This document shows, piece after piece, positions 23,341 to 35,350 of a DNA stretch of 64,000 nt. The stretch's first letter is position 1. Each line of letters opens with the position of its first letter. The notes beneath the pieces are model-generated. The model worked only from the letters and a program-made list of their open reading frames with translations. It did no database searches and was not told the origin of the DNA. Both the position numbers and the translations under genes were made by a program. Origin of the DNA: Siphonodentalium dalli (Eukaryota; Mollusca; Scaphopoda; Gadilida; Siphonodentaliidae); contig CP136065.1 of NCBI GenBank assembly GCA_032622095.1, positions 42,073,503 through 42,137,502 of the forward strand. The letters run 5' to 3'.

Positions 23341-24671
23341 TTCCAATCCGTCCTCTTCTATGTTGGTGAACGTGTTCTCGGGTTATCTCGAGTTAGGGAC
23401 GTTGCTATGGGGTTCCAACTGGGGTCAGACCATAACATTTACAACTATATAGGATTTGGTCTAATAAAATTTCCAACTATATAGGATTTGATTTTGAGTA
23501 ATGCAAAATTCCAATATTGGCTTAATAATTTGGGTTTCTATATGTTCTTTATAAGAGTATGATCTGTGTAAATAAAGACAATGACACTAGTAACAAGAAT
23601 GACATAGCATTGATCCATGTTTTATGTATTGAGTACACTGTGCATGCAGCACATTATACATTATATTAATCACAATAAGGCTGAGGAACGAATACGTGTT
23701 TCAATACATGTATTCAAATTCCAAGAGGTCACAAGTTATAACTCACACAATGGTAACAAGTATGCATGCTGACTGAATGTTATGTTGTTAAAGCTTAAAA
23801 TTAAAGAAAGATATTACTGATAGACTAGTGACCATGAATCTATGGTTGGTAAAACATAACAGTCGGAACTTGAAGGAAATGCTTTCCTTTCAATTTCATA
23901 TATGTCTTCAGGTAATGAGCATTACTGGAATTGATTTACTCAATGACTGTGTATTAACTTGTAATATTGACATTACATTGCTAACTTGCAGGACAAATTT
24001 AAATAAACTGATTAATATACTTCTATGAGAGAAACTAAATGTAGAAGTATAATTACGATCATTGGAATTTGAGTCATGAAATTTCCAACTATTTAAAATT
24101 ATGGTCCTCTTTGGGTGAGACACCCCCACATCCCATGTCGTTATGTTCCTGTATCGAGTGTTAGAATTGTGAGCAGAGGTGAATGGATCTTTCCACACAT
24201 ATTCACTAGTGGGAGGATCGAGCAAACGGTTGCTAGGAGACAATGTGTATGCAGAAATATTTTAACTTATCAGCGCTCGCCAATATGCAATACCTATATG
24301 GAACAGGTTCCTTTATGCGCTTCGTGCACATTTTAATATTTAAAAAACAATTTAATATAATTTTTTTCTTCAGATTGAACCACTTTAACAATTAAAAAAT
24401 GTAATTAAGAAAAAATATATATATACACGTCGGGGTACCCGAGGCATCACACCAAATATGGTTGAAATCAGTCCAAGGGTCACGTCTGGGAGCAAAATCG
24501 CGACAAAAAAAACAGACAGACAGACATAATTTACTCTGTAATATATATATCGATACAACAGAGAACAAACATTTATGAGTCTCCGTCATGGAAATTCCTT
24601 GTTCGTGACCTTTACTGCCCACAAAATAGGAAGTGAAAACTCAAACCAGCGAACTGATGTTACGATATGCT

Positions 24672-25346
24672 CAGGGGTGGCACCAGAAAATCCCCGACAG
24701 GGGAGCTGTGCCCCCGACAGGGGGACTACACTAAATTACACCATATTGCCTGTTGGTATGTGAAATGAGCCCACATAGTCATAAAGTTTAGCAATACATC
24801 AGCCATAATTAGCAGATGAGATAACTCGAAGATTAAAACCCATGAATTGTTGTTAAAATTCCTATATTCTAGGGAGGCCACTTGTCTTCTGTGTCAGTTC
24901 TAATTTCTAATTTCATTAGTTGCAAGTGCCAGCACTGTCGTGCCAGCTAACATGTGGTCATACTGTAGGTACTCAATGGTTCTATATACCAATGTGGCCA
25001 TTGTGACGAATGCCAGAGTAGCCAACAATGATAAAGCACACATGTTTCAATAGATTTTCATTACCACTAAAACGATGATGGTGTAACAATACAGGGGAAT
25101 ACCCCAGGATTTGATGGGAACATGTGCCATGAATATTTTGTGTGGGATATATTCTGCTGTATGTTCTCTCTCTGACACTTTCCCACACTGACAGTCTGTA
25201 CATGATTACTTCATCTTATACACACAACCGACTTACATATAGAAAATCCCCGACAAGTCCTCCCCGACGAGGGGGCTAGAGCTCCCCGATAAGGGGGTGT
25301 AGCCCCCCCCCCCCCCCCCCCGTGCCCCCCACTGGCACCACCCCTG
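24672..25346. mobile_element. hAT element with perfect TSD and known empty site
   Basis: The ends are perfect inverted repeats CAGGGGTGGCACCAG / CTGGCACCACCCCTG. GATATGCT flanks both sides (24,664-24,671 and 25,347-25,354). Blocks P1 (~1597) and P2 (~7514) carry the same sequence with a single GATATGCT and no insert, which proves both the boundaries and the 8-bp duplication. It has subterminal CCCCGAC(A/G)(A/G)GGGG repeats near both ends and a long poly-C tract. Nothing in its 675 bp encodes a transposase, so it is non-autonomous. Confidence 0.93.
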
Positions 25347-26179
25347 GATATGCTCATGTCCACAGGTGCCCAGAAACTAAAATTGACCACACCCCAATAA
25401 TACTTAATCCTGTAGAATTAAGGCGGGTCAATGTTTTTTTAGGGACCTGTGCTTGAGTATGTTGCTGATGTTCACATCCCAAAGAACATGTTGACCTTGG
25501 TCACGAGCATAGAACAACACCGATTCGAATACGCCCAATGGTAGTTCCAGGTAAAACATAAGAGAACAGAGCCTAGCCTCGTGAAGTTCTAATTTATATT
25601 AGACTCTCGAACAAGCTTCGTCAAACGATCTACTTCTAGTTCTGACAAGTTATAGAGCTTCGTGATTCTACCCACATGACTTACCAAATAGACGAATCCG
25701 AAAGCACAGCCCAAAATCTAATCATTCCTAAATATAGCTCCGTTCGATAACGAAACGAAACTCTAAAGCCGGAAAGATTCGGGGAATTCCCGATGAATTT
25801 CCAGGGTGAATTTCCGTATTTCCGAATTGCCAATAAACTATAAAGAGCCCAAATACAAAATAAATACACGTATCGTCATAGTCGCAGTGCTATATACCTG
25901 AACATTAATTATTGTTGACAAAGCGAAGGGCAACACATCGCGCTAACTCTATTTCGTGTACACAATTCTGGGGAGTGGCATAGATAATTTTAATAATACT
26001 TTATACAATGTCCAGCCTATAATGTTATGTACATCTTACATGTACATATATAAGGCCTTTAAATCGTGCGCTGTACTTCTTCCTCAATAAGTTGAGAAGT
26101 ACCTGGAAATGTATTGCCTGATACTCATGTTTTGTTTGATAGTAATCTGTTTTGTCGAGCAACTAAATATCCATGAAAA

Positions 26180-26645
26180 ATATGTTTGAACTTTGAACTT
26201 TCCGGATCTGGAGGTGGACAGCTCGTGCTTTTTGCCGGTAAACTTAATCGCAAAAGTTACCAATTTTCGATAATACAATTGGGGTTTGAAAAATACATCG
26301 CGGATGACGATGCACGCCTGTGTTTTGTACTGCCTATGCCACAAGTCAGCACCTGTCGCATATTCAGGGACGTGGCTATAGAGTGTCTCAAACGGGATGG
26401 GGTGTGGAGTGTGACTATACATTGACATTTTCAACTGAACCACTACATTGATTCAGGCCAAGCTCTAAAGTTCGCATAATTGGAATTTCCCAATTTGGTA
26501 ACTCTCAGAGGCCCTCGATATCGTCATCCGCGATGTATTTTCCTCAACACAATCGTATTACGGTTCAGCATGCATGGGTAAATTTTGAGATTCTGTTTAT
26601 CGCAAAAAGCACGAGCAAATCAAATCCGGAAAGTTATATTATGCC
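26180..26645. mobile_element. MITE-like palindromic element (P3 copy)
   Basis: Same arms as at 2003-2495 (TTTGAACTTTCCGGAT left; GCACGAGC...TCCGGAAAG right). The right arm has lost ~15 bp between GCACGAGC and the terminal motif. Confidence 0.6.
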
Positions 26646-27159
26646 ATCATATCCTCCCATCAGATTGGTTCAATTATAGATCCAATAGTACTGTGATGCA
26701 GTGGACATTTAATATTTAGCTATGAATATTAAGCATAATTTAATTAAAGTTATTCTTGATGTAACTTAGTCACTGCGATTAACAAGAGAGTTAGTCGTAG
26801 TGAATCGCTGAAAGGTGTGGGTTATTCAAAGTGCCCCCCCCCCCCCCCAAATCATATTGACCCGAATAAGTAACCACTTGCTGCGCCGTCAATTCACACT
26901 AATAAATGATGGAACTGGATCTCACACCCCATCTTTTTGGTTCGAATGTTCCAACAAGTACATCAGACATGGACGGAGAGGGTTTCCAATGTGGGAGCCA
27001 GTGTTCAACTAAACATTTCCAACTTCAGAAATCTCGAACCAGACGCAAATTCTCGGGAAAGTCCGGGAAATTCTATTTGCACCTCCAAGAGCCATGGAGA
27101 ACAGGGCATACAAGGGATCGAGCCCACTTGTCCAATGATACTTGTAGAAAAAAAGTCAT

Positions 27160-27950
27160 TTGCAGAATATATACCCGACTACTTTCGTTAAAAATCGGTT
27201 AAACTGCGTTCTGTGGAATCTGCTGAACTGTACCCAATAACGTGCTGAACGGGGTTTTGAACTGCTGTTCTGGATGTATGTGGGTCAAATGGTGTTCTCT
27301 CCCTGTATTTGGTTATGGCACATCGACTACAAGTCATCTGTATAACCTACACCCGACTATCTTCGATAAAAACCAGTTAAACTGAGTTTGGCAGAATCTA
27401 CTGAACTGTTCCTGAAAAGTGCTGATCGGGATTTTGAACTACTGAACTGGGGTGAAGATCGGTCAAATTAATGGTGATCCCTCCCGGCATTTAGCTACGG
27501 GCCATCGAATACAAGTCATCTGCATAACTCGACCATCTTCGTTAAAAATCAGTTAAACTAATATTTGGAGAATCTGTTGAACTGCATGTACCCGATAGCA
27601 TGCTGAACGGGATTTTGAACTGCTGAACTGGGATGATCGTTGGTTAAATGGTGATCCATCCCAGTATTTAGTTACGCGAAATCGAATACAATTTGCATAA
27701 CATATACCCGACTATCTTCGTTAACAATAAGTTAAATGAGTTTGGGAGAATCTGCTGAACTGCGTAATATATACCCGACTATCTTCATTAAAAATGGATT
27801 AAGCATTGTTCGGTGAAATCTGCTGAACTGTACCCCACAAAGTGCTGAACGGGAATTTGAACTATTGAACTGGGTGGATGTCGGTCAAATTGTGTTCTCT
27901 CTATGTATTTGGTTACGACACATCGATTAAAAATCATATGCATAACATAT
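27160..27950 (+). repeat. ~187-bp tandem repeat array in P3
   Basis: Diverged units with 'TACCCGACTATCTTCGTTAA' and 'GGATTTTGAACTGCTGAACT'; anchors near 27,172, 27,350, 27,530, 27,705 and 27,775. Contains one more partial unit than the P2 array. Confidence 0.75.
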
Positions 27951-28239
27951 ACCGTAGTTCAACCCCCATGCGGGTGTGGAGGGACGTTAAGTTTTTTCAT
28001 AAATGTGTTTTCTTATACACACATGTATACAAGGAAATTTATTCAAACAGATATAAGGCTTGCTGTTCAATCTACAATTGCCATGTCTGTCCACCCGAAT
28101 AACATTTACATGCATATGTACATCGAGGATGTGGATATATCATGACCCCCACCCCTCCCCCACCCCCACATGACACACACTGTGACACATACGCAGATCA
28201 AAAGGGGCGTGGGACAAATAGAACTTGGGAGCGTAGTCT

Positions 28240-29140
28240 GTTTAAGGCGAATACAATTGGAACTTTCAAGGTAGTAAACCAACCCACTCCCACATACACC
28301 CACCCCAACCACAACAGGGACCATTTCGCCACGTCCCTGAATATGCGACTGTTGCTGACTGGTGTCATAGACATGCGCGTGAATGTGGTGAACGTTATCG
28401 TCGTCCGCGATGTATTTTCCTAACCCAATCGAATTATTTTACAATGGTAACTTTTGCGATTGAGTTTACCGGCAAAAAGCACGAGCGGTCCACCCCCGGA
28501 TCCTGAAAGTTCAAAGTTGAATCATATTTTGATCGACATATTTACTATTTAGTAACTCGCAAAACAAGATAACCACCAAACAAAACGTAAGTATCAGACA
28601 GTACATTATTTTAGGTACATCCCAATTATCGACAGAGAAGTACAGCGCATGCTTTTAAATGTTTAGATGTTTACTAGTGAGTTGTCATGTGTACATTGTA
28701 TAGTATTATTCAAAATCAGTGTCTATTGCACTGTCCGGAATTGTGTGCACGAAATAGGGTTAGCGATGTGTTGCCGTTCGCTTTGTCAACAATAATTAAT
28801 GTTCAAGGAGGCATATAGCACTGCGACATGTGATGATTATTTTGTATTGGAATGTGTATTATTCAGTCCCATTATCTACAACACGCGTACGTGCATGAAC
28901 CTACATGAACACAAAAGATCATTATATATTGTCGGAAGTACGGAAATACATCGGCGAAATCGGAGGGAATTCCCCTACTCGTTACAACTTTTGAGTTTCG
29001 TTTCGTCATCAGACGGAGCTAAATTTAGGAATGACTCAGATCATATCTTGTGCGTTGGACTGTTTCGTCCAGTTGGTAGGTTGAATTTCGAAGCTCTATA
29101 ATTCGCAAGAACTAGAACAGTTTGAAGAGATCGAACTAGG
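28240..29140 (-). repeat. Inverted copy of block P (P4)
   Basis: Read on the minus strand this matches P in order: CCAACTGGACGAAACAGTCC-type start, CGTTTCGTTATCGG-like segment, CAAAGCGAACGGCAACACAT (~28,775), GTACCTAAAATAATGTACTG and the palindromic MITE arm (28,400-28,530). It is more diverged than P1-P3. With P3 it forms an inverted pair ~300 bp apart. The 100-codon frame at 28,799-29,101 is repeat sequence. Confidence 0.7.
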
Positions 29141-29600
29141 GTTGAGAGACATGGGGGTGTCAAAATGGAGACTTCTCGATCTTAGAAGTTAAAACTTGTT
29201 TATCCCATAAATGCCTGTGCTATTGTGTAACACCTGTTTTGTAAATTTCATCTTTACGCCCTGCTGTGGGTATAATTGACTGCTGTGGGTTTAATGCTCA
29301 AACGGTATTCCATGGGTTAAACGTTTATACCCATAGTAGAACTACATCGTAGTTAGCAATATAAATCTTCTGTTACATTGATTTAAAATTGGAAGTTGTT
29401 ATAATAATCAGTTATCATATCCTGCAATATCAATTAAATATTAGGAAAATTGCCTTCATTTCCATAAAACGTAGCTTGCTATGGTGTGATATGAATTAGG
29501 AAACATATGAATGGAATATCAAGTGACTGATGACTTGGAAACAGGTTGACGTCATGACATAAAACTATGCATCACTACGCGTGACAAAATCGAAAAAGAA
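29140..29600. other. Unassigned sequence
   Basis: Short repeats of CTGCTGTGGGT (29,260-29,290) and an imperfect inverted motif TGGGTATAA / TTATACCCA. No gene recognised. Confidence 0.4.
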
Positions 29601-29619
29601 CTCTAGTTTTCGAGACACC

Positions 29620-30240
29620 CATACCCACGGTAGAACAAGTTGAAACCAGCTTTACCCACGGTATAAAATGTTGAAACCAACTTATTTTTAAGAAGAAATA
29701 TATATTTTTCACGAAAATGACAGTGAAAAATAACGGAATTTGTGGTGGCTATTGTCAAATTGACGATGAACGATACACACCAGTGACTTTTCCCAGAAAT
29801 TAACGATTTTGCTAAGCCCTGGCTGAGTCCTAACTTATTTGCCAACTTTGTTCGTGCTAACATTACTACATCATACCATATCACCACTTGATAGGAAAAA
29901 ATTGTTGATTAATCTGGATTGTCCTGCCACTTGGAGCCGAAACATTAAATTTTTGCTGTAAAATCTCTCTGTTTCACATAATTTTTTGTTTAAACATTAT
30001 TATTCAAACGGATATTGCAATGATGCCAAAATATTTAATCCATATGGTGTAGTAGTTATCGGACAAGCATATGTAGAAAGAAGTTAACAGAAAGTTTTAA
30101 CAGTTGCGAGATACTGAATTTTAGCAAATTTACCAAATTTCCTAATTGATCATAATGGGACCCATCACGACTCGTTCGCTTAAGTGATTGAAGGCGTGTT
30201 CAGACCCCCATTTACAACAACAACAACACATGTTATTGAT
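29620..30240 (-). repeat. Left arm of an inverted pair flanking a satellite-like array
   Basis: On the minus strand it matches 34,940-35,350: (GTT)n, TGGGTCCCATTA, TTTCTACAT...GATAACTACT, TTGACAATAGCCACCACAAA, ATATATTTCTTC and TTCTACCGTGGG appear in the same order. The left arm has ~300 bp more in the middle. The 94-codon minus frame at 29,603-29,887 shares LTIATT and EKYIFLL-type strings with the frame at 35,219, but these come from the repeat; no domain is seen. Confidence 0.7.
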
Positions 30241-30589
30241 AACAGTTAAGATAAACATGCATCGACGTCGAAATTCGACTAAACTATTTGATATAAACTA
30301 TGACACCAATGTATACATATAGTCTCGCAGATATCAAACAAAATCACGTTTGTTGTCAACGATATTGTTAGTGTCCCTCTAAATAATAAGAAATATAGAA
30401 CATAAATATAATATTAAGAATCCCCACTATAGTATCACCAAGGTGTCAGTTCTCTCAGTTTTATATTACCAGTATATCTAAAGCAAAAGCAAAATAGTAT
30501 GATGTGTAGCTGAGAGAACATTGTCATATATTCAGTTCGCTGGGTGTTAAGGACTTAAAATAGGGTAGGTAGCTTCCAAACCATCGAAA

Positions 30590-32811
30590 AATCGGCTTTC
30601 TTATTTGCCGTTTGCTTTTTTGTAAGGGTAGAGGGGGTCCCAAAAAGAGTGAAAATTCGCCTTTCGTATTTGCCAGCCGATTATTGCAAAGTGTCCCAGG
30701 ATTTAGGATTCAGCCCGTCAATATAAACTGTTTACTTCCTGAGCACTACCATCTGTCCGCACCTCAGTTAAAACTGAGATTGATTTATTTATTTCTTATT
30801 CGTGCAATAACAAATGATATATAACAACAAAATGGTGTGATACGTATTGTACATGATCATGGTTTGTCGTCTTCCTGTTGCTCCTGTATGGAGATATATA
30901 AAACATGAAGGATGGTGGATATTTAAAGATATCTGAGATCATACCCACTCAGTTCTTGGTGTTTTCATGACATAAAATAGCGCAGGTAATCACAAAATAA
31001 GTTAAAACTGTATTTTTCTTATTTGCCAGCCGCTTTTTGTAAAGTGTCCCAGGGTGTCGGAAACCAACACAGCCTTATATATCGTATATTGCCTGATATA
31101 ATAGCCATCGATTGATACTGAGACCATAATCCTTTCCGTGTGTGACGTGTTCAACACTTCCGCTAGGGTGGGGTACATAAACAGTGGAAAATTGCCAGCC
31201 ACTTGTTGTGAAGTGCTACATGGTGCAGGCTTTCGGGAACCAACATGTGTATATCCTGGTAAAACAAATACCTTTGGCCACACGCTTAGTTAATACTGAG
31301 ATCATATAATTTCAGTATGTGGTGTGACTGGTGTCGTCTAGACTTCAAATAGAATAGGGGTCCTCAAACAGAAAGTGTGCCTTGCTTATTTGCCAGCCAC
31401 CTTTATGATCCAAATCCATCTATATAAATTGTGTACTACCCATGGTCCATAGACTTAGTTAATCTTGGAAGGATGTCATTCCAGTTCGGTGTGTGTCATT
31501 GTGTACAGGTGTCCAAAAAAACAGTGAAGAATCACATTTTTTTTTTCGCCAGCCACTTTTTGTAAAGTGTCCCTCGCTGTCGGGTACCAACCCATATATA
31601 ACAATTGTGTATTTCCTCATTACAGCCTAGTCATCTGTCCACACCGTCGTTTGACATTGAGAGCACATTCATGCAGTTCGTGATGGGTTCAATAGTTTAC
31701 ATGTGGTAGACATTACCGTAGAGGGTCCATCAAAACAGTGAAAATTCGCCTATATCGTTCGCCATTCGCTTTTTGTAAGGTACCAAATGCTTTCGTGAAC
31801 CAACCTATCATTGAATATTGCATCTTTTCTGATAGAATAACTATTCGGCCCCATGCAATCTCTTGTGATATTGATAGCATATCCCTTCAGCTAATGGTGT
31901 GTTCAAGACTTCAGATAGGGATTGGGGTCCCCTAAGACAGTGAAAAACATTAGCCTTTTTCGTTTGGTAGCCTCTTTTTGTAGGCTTTAGTGAAGCACCC
32001 CATCCATAAAAGATGCGTTTTTCCTGATAATAATATCAATTATCCACGCCCCATTTAAATTTGAAAGCATATCCTTTTAGTTCGTGGTGTGTGTAAGACT
32101 CCAAGTGGGAGAGTGGGTCCTCAAACAAGACCATTCGCCTTTCGTATTTGCTAGCCACTTCTTGTAAAGTGCCCCAGGATTTCAGGAGAACCCAACCACC
32201 CATATCAATTGTATATTCCCGATAGCACTACATTTCGTTCACATAATCAGAAAGTTGTGAGAACATATGACTTCAGTTCATGATGTGTCCAGATATTAAA
32301 TGAGTTATGAGGTCCCCCAAAACAGTGAGAATTGGCCTTTCTCGTTTGCCAACCGCTTTTTGTAAAGTATCCCAGACATTTGGAACTATAAACTCGTCCA
32401 TACACTATGTGTTTTTCCTTATATAGCGTCCACTCTACACTATCAGTTAAAATCGGGAACATATTCTTTCAGTTCGTGGTGTGTTCGACTTCAAATGTGG
32501 TAGGGCATCAAAACAAAGAAAAGTCATGGCTTCGTATTTTACAGCCGTCTTTTTGTAAAGTGCCCTAGGATTTCGGGAACCAAACCACTCATACAAATTC
32601 TGTATAATCCACGATAGCACTATACCTTTCGTTCACGCACTCATTTAATATTGGGAGCTTATATCCTTTCAGTTTATTGTGTGTTTAAGTCTTTAAATTG
32701 GGGTAGGGGGCCCTCAAAACAAAACAAAAATCTACTTTCGTTGAACCTTTTGTAAAGTGCTCTATATGATTTCAGGGACTGGACTACCCATATAAATTGT
32801 ATATGCCCTGA
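30590..32811 (+). repeat. ~200-bp satellite-like tandem array, first part
   Basis: About eleven strongly diverged units of ~190-215 bp. Anchor TTTGCCAGCC...TTTTTGTAAAGTG occurs near 30,671, 31,021, 31,190, 31,388, 31,547, 31,757, 31,960, 32,145, 32,340, 32,535 and 32,735. Each unit also has 'CAACCCATCCATATA', 'CTGATAGCACTACCTTTCG' and 'TTCAGTTCGTGGTGTGTT'. The divergence indicates an old array. No coding potential is conserved across units. Confidence 0.8.
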
Positions 32812-34200
32812 CAGCCACTGTGTGGGAACTACTCCTGACGATTTGGTTCTCTATCGAGTTTCGTGATCATTTTTGAGCGACGATTCCGATTCTCTATCGA
32901 GCAATCGCGGCATAAAACATACAACAGTGTTTCGCGAGTTTCGTAGCGACAAAACACATTCAGCCTCGTTTAAGCGGACGAATGGCAGATCCCAGGGTAG
33001 TGGGTTTTGGAATCATCCAGAAATGCTTCGCCATGTACTGTGTGTGGCGAATATCATCCCCAAATACACCGCACAGCAATACGACATCGAGGTCCTTGTA
33101 TACAATGAGGGTATGCTGCGGCTTCTGGTTTCCATCTCCAATCTTTGCTTGGAAATAATAGCATCGCCATTTATGAGGAATATATATTCAAAACCGTGCA
33201 AATGTTTTTCTTTGGCGAAACGGTTTTGCAAAAACAACATCCAACAACTGAACAACAAACAGAAAACAAAAAATGCTTAATTCGTTGGCACACGTATTTG
33301 CTTCACTGCGCCTAAACATACAAGAGAAACGCATACTATTACATATAATTCACTTAAAAGTATCGTAAAATAAATTGCTCTCAAATTAGGTTCAATTCCT
33401 GTCCCAGTTTATACTAAACATAAAGCAAAACAACTATTGCCCAGTAACATAGGTTGAATTTGTGATCCCTCTGGCTGAAACTTCGTATGTTATACCCCTC
33501 AATCAATACAAAAACTTCAGGAACGAGATGTGTCAAATTTACGTGCACGCGAAGATAAATAATGTCCGTAAGAAACAACGATATGGCATGGGCTCGATAA
33601 TTGTTTGCATGTCGTAACTTTGTGACAAATAGATGTTATAATTGTGAACAGATAACTATTTAGGTAATAGGAACCCTATTATATATCTTGTTTTAGCCAA
33701 ATAATTGTTTGAACATGATTTTGGCGTTAGATGTGGACATATAAAAACTACTCCGGACATATGTAGAGAACCGGAGCCACCGCTATTAAGTTTCAATGAA
33801 TCCGAGCCCTCAATCGAGAACCGGAACCTTCACCAGATTTTCATTATAGATTTGTTTTTTAAATGCGAGTTATAATTGATTTTTTAGCATCCCCCAGTGG
33901 GTGTCACGGGCGCCATATTTTCATAGTTACGACAATTGTTTATTAATATTAGTTTGTGAAAATGTTGTGGAAATGAAGAATTTTCCTCGGCAACTGTCAA
34001 ATACCGAGTAATTTCCCAATAACATTTGAAATTCTGACGATAAACTGACCCTATTTTGCGACAAATATTAATAACCTTCACTTGTGCGTCCATTGCTCCT
34101 GTTGGAATGAGAATCGGAATCGGAAACTTTGCTCGGTAGAGAATGTAAATAAAGCTCGGTATAGAACCAAATCTTCAGGAGTAGTTCCCCAGCAGTTCTG
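32812..34200. mobile_element. 1.4-kb element with ~95-bp inverted termini inside the array
   Basis: The left end (32,812-32,910) and right end (about 34,105-34,200) are inverted copies: GGGAACTACTCCTGA, GATTTGGTTCT, TATCGAG and GATTCCGATTCTC appear in order in both. The outermost bases (CAG...ACTG.TGGGAAC) resemble a hAT end but I cannot find a clean target duplication. It interrupts the ~200-bp array, which resumes at 34,201. It holds a 135-codon plus frame (32,873-33,280) beginning inside the left terminus; no domain is recognisable and it may be chance. Confidence 0.7.
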
Positions 34201-34850
34201 TTAGCGCTACATTTCGTTCACATTGTTAGTTAATATGCATATCATACAGCATACCTGTAGTGTGTTTTGTGTCCAATAGTTTAAATGGATTAAGGGATCC
34301 CACACAACAAAAATTATTCACCTTTTTGTAAAGTGCCAAAGGCTTTCGGGACCCAACCCATCCATACACATTGTGTATGTCCTGAAATTATTACCCTTTG
34401 CTCACGTCCTCAATATTGAGAGCAATCATTCCAGTTAGTGGTGTGTTCAACTAAAACACTTCAATTTGGGTAGGGGGTCTTCAAAATATCTCATTCGGCT
34501 TATTTATAAGCCGCTTTTTGAAAACCGACACATGCAGGCTTTCTGGAAACGAGCCACCTATATAAATTATGTAGTCCCTGATAGAACTACCTTTCGTTCA
34601 CATCCTCGGTTAGTATAGAGAGCATATAGCTTCAGTTTCTATTGTGTTCAAGACTTCATTTCGAATGGAAAATTCGCCTCTTCCATTTGTCACGCAGTGC
34701 CACACTATTTCGGGAACCAACTCATCCATAAACATTGTGTATTTCCTTATATAACTACCTTTGTCCACACCCCCAGTTAACATTGAGATCATATCCTTTC
34801 AGTGACATATAATAGGGTAGGGTACCTCAAAATATAGAACACGTTTGAGC
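34201..34850 (+). repeat. ~200-bp satellite-like array, continuation
   Basis: Three to four more units with TTTTTGTAAAGTGCC (34,323), GCCGCTTTTTG (34,509), GTCACGCAGTGCC (34,688) and CTACCTTTCGTTCACA. They are in phase with the array before the inserted element. Confidence 0.75.
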
Positions 34851-34939
34851 TAACGCTTAAAATACAATATCCGTTGTTTTAAAATTTTGGTCGAATTAGA
34901 GAGACTCTAACAATCACTTATGGCAGCAACAATTATTTT

Positions 34940-35350
34940 GTGCTGCATAAGTTATGTTGTTGTTGTTGTTGTTGTAACTAGGGGTTGGAAGACTGAGGGC
35001 ATCTTTAACCACATGCGCGATGTCTACGGATCCGGTTTTCATCACATGAATCATGATTTGGTCCCATTAGAATAATTTAGAAAAGTATGTCGTTATCGTA
35101 AATTTGTATCATTTCTTCCAAAACATGTTCGGGGAGAGGTCGCTAAATTTCTTTCAAATTATTTCTACATGTGACGTCCAGATAACTACTGCGCCATAAG
35201 AATTATATTGTTTGTCATATGTTGACAATAGCCACCACACATTCCGATATTTTTCACTATCAATTTCATGAACAATATATATTTCTCCTTCGACAAAAAT
35301 TGGGTTCAACTTGTTCTACCGTGGGATGGGGCGGTACCGACCACTTTTGG
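34940..35350 (+). repeat. Right arm of the inverted pair
   Basis: Counterpart of 29,620-30,240 in opposite orientation. The two arms enclose the whole 30.6-34.85 kb array, giving a ~5.7-kb inverted-repeat-bounded unit. Confidence 0.7.

Larger units (their letters stand above)
21140..24590 (+). repeat. Duplicated block Q, copy Q2
   Basis: Collinear with 2620-7240 and in the same orientation. It includes a ~175-bp repeat array at 21,430-22,300. Relative to Q1 it lacks the 3842-4285 element and ~640 bp around 4925-5570, and has its own ~205-bp tandem duplication at 22,970-23,340. No gene recognised. Confidence 0.75.
24600..27950 (+). repeat. Duplicated block P, copy P3
   Basis: Collinear with P2 (7455-10,170) and, for its first part, with P1. 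It differs by a 675-bp hAT insertion and ends in five or more ~187-bp units (27,160-27,950). No coding sequence is recognised. Confidence 0.75.

Noticed and set aside
29603-29887. 94-codon minus frame similar to the plus frame at 35,219-35,452
   Set aside because: Both lie in the inverted arms around the ~200-bp array; similarity is that of the repeat, and stops and indels differ.
32873-33280. 135-codon open frame as a possible new gene
   Set aside because: It begins within an inverted terminal repeat of a transposon and shows no recognisable domain; kept only as part of that element.
33380-33400. GGTTCAATTCC resembling a tRNA T-loop/B box
   Set aside because: No A box, acceptor stem or anticodon arm could be arranged around it.
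32812-34208. 8-bp hAT target duplication for the 1.4-kb element
   Set aside because: The flanking octamers (TGCCCTGA and TTAGCGCT) do not match, and alternative boundaries gave at best weak similarity, so no superfamily was assigned.
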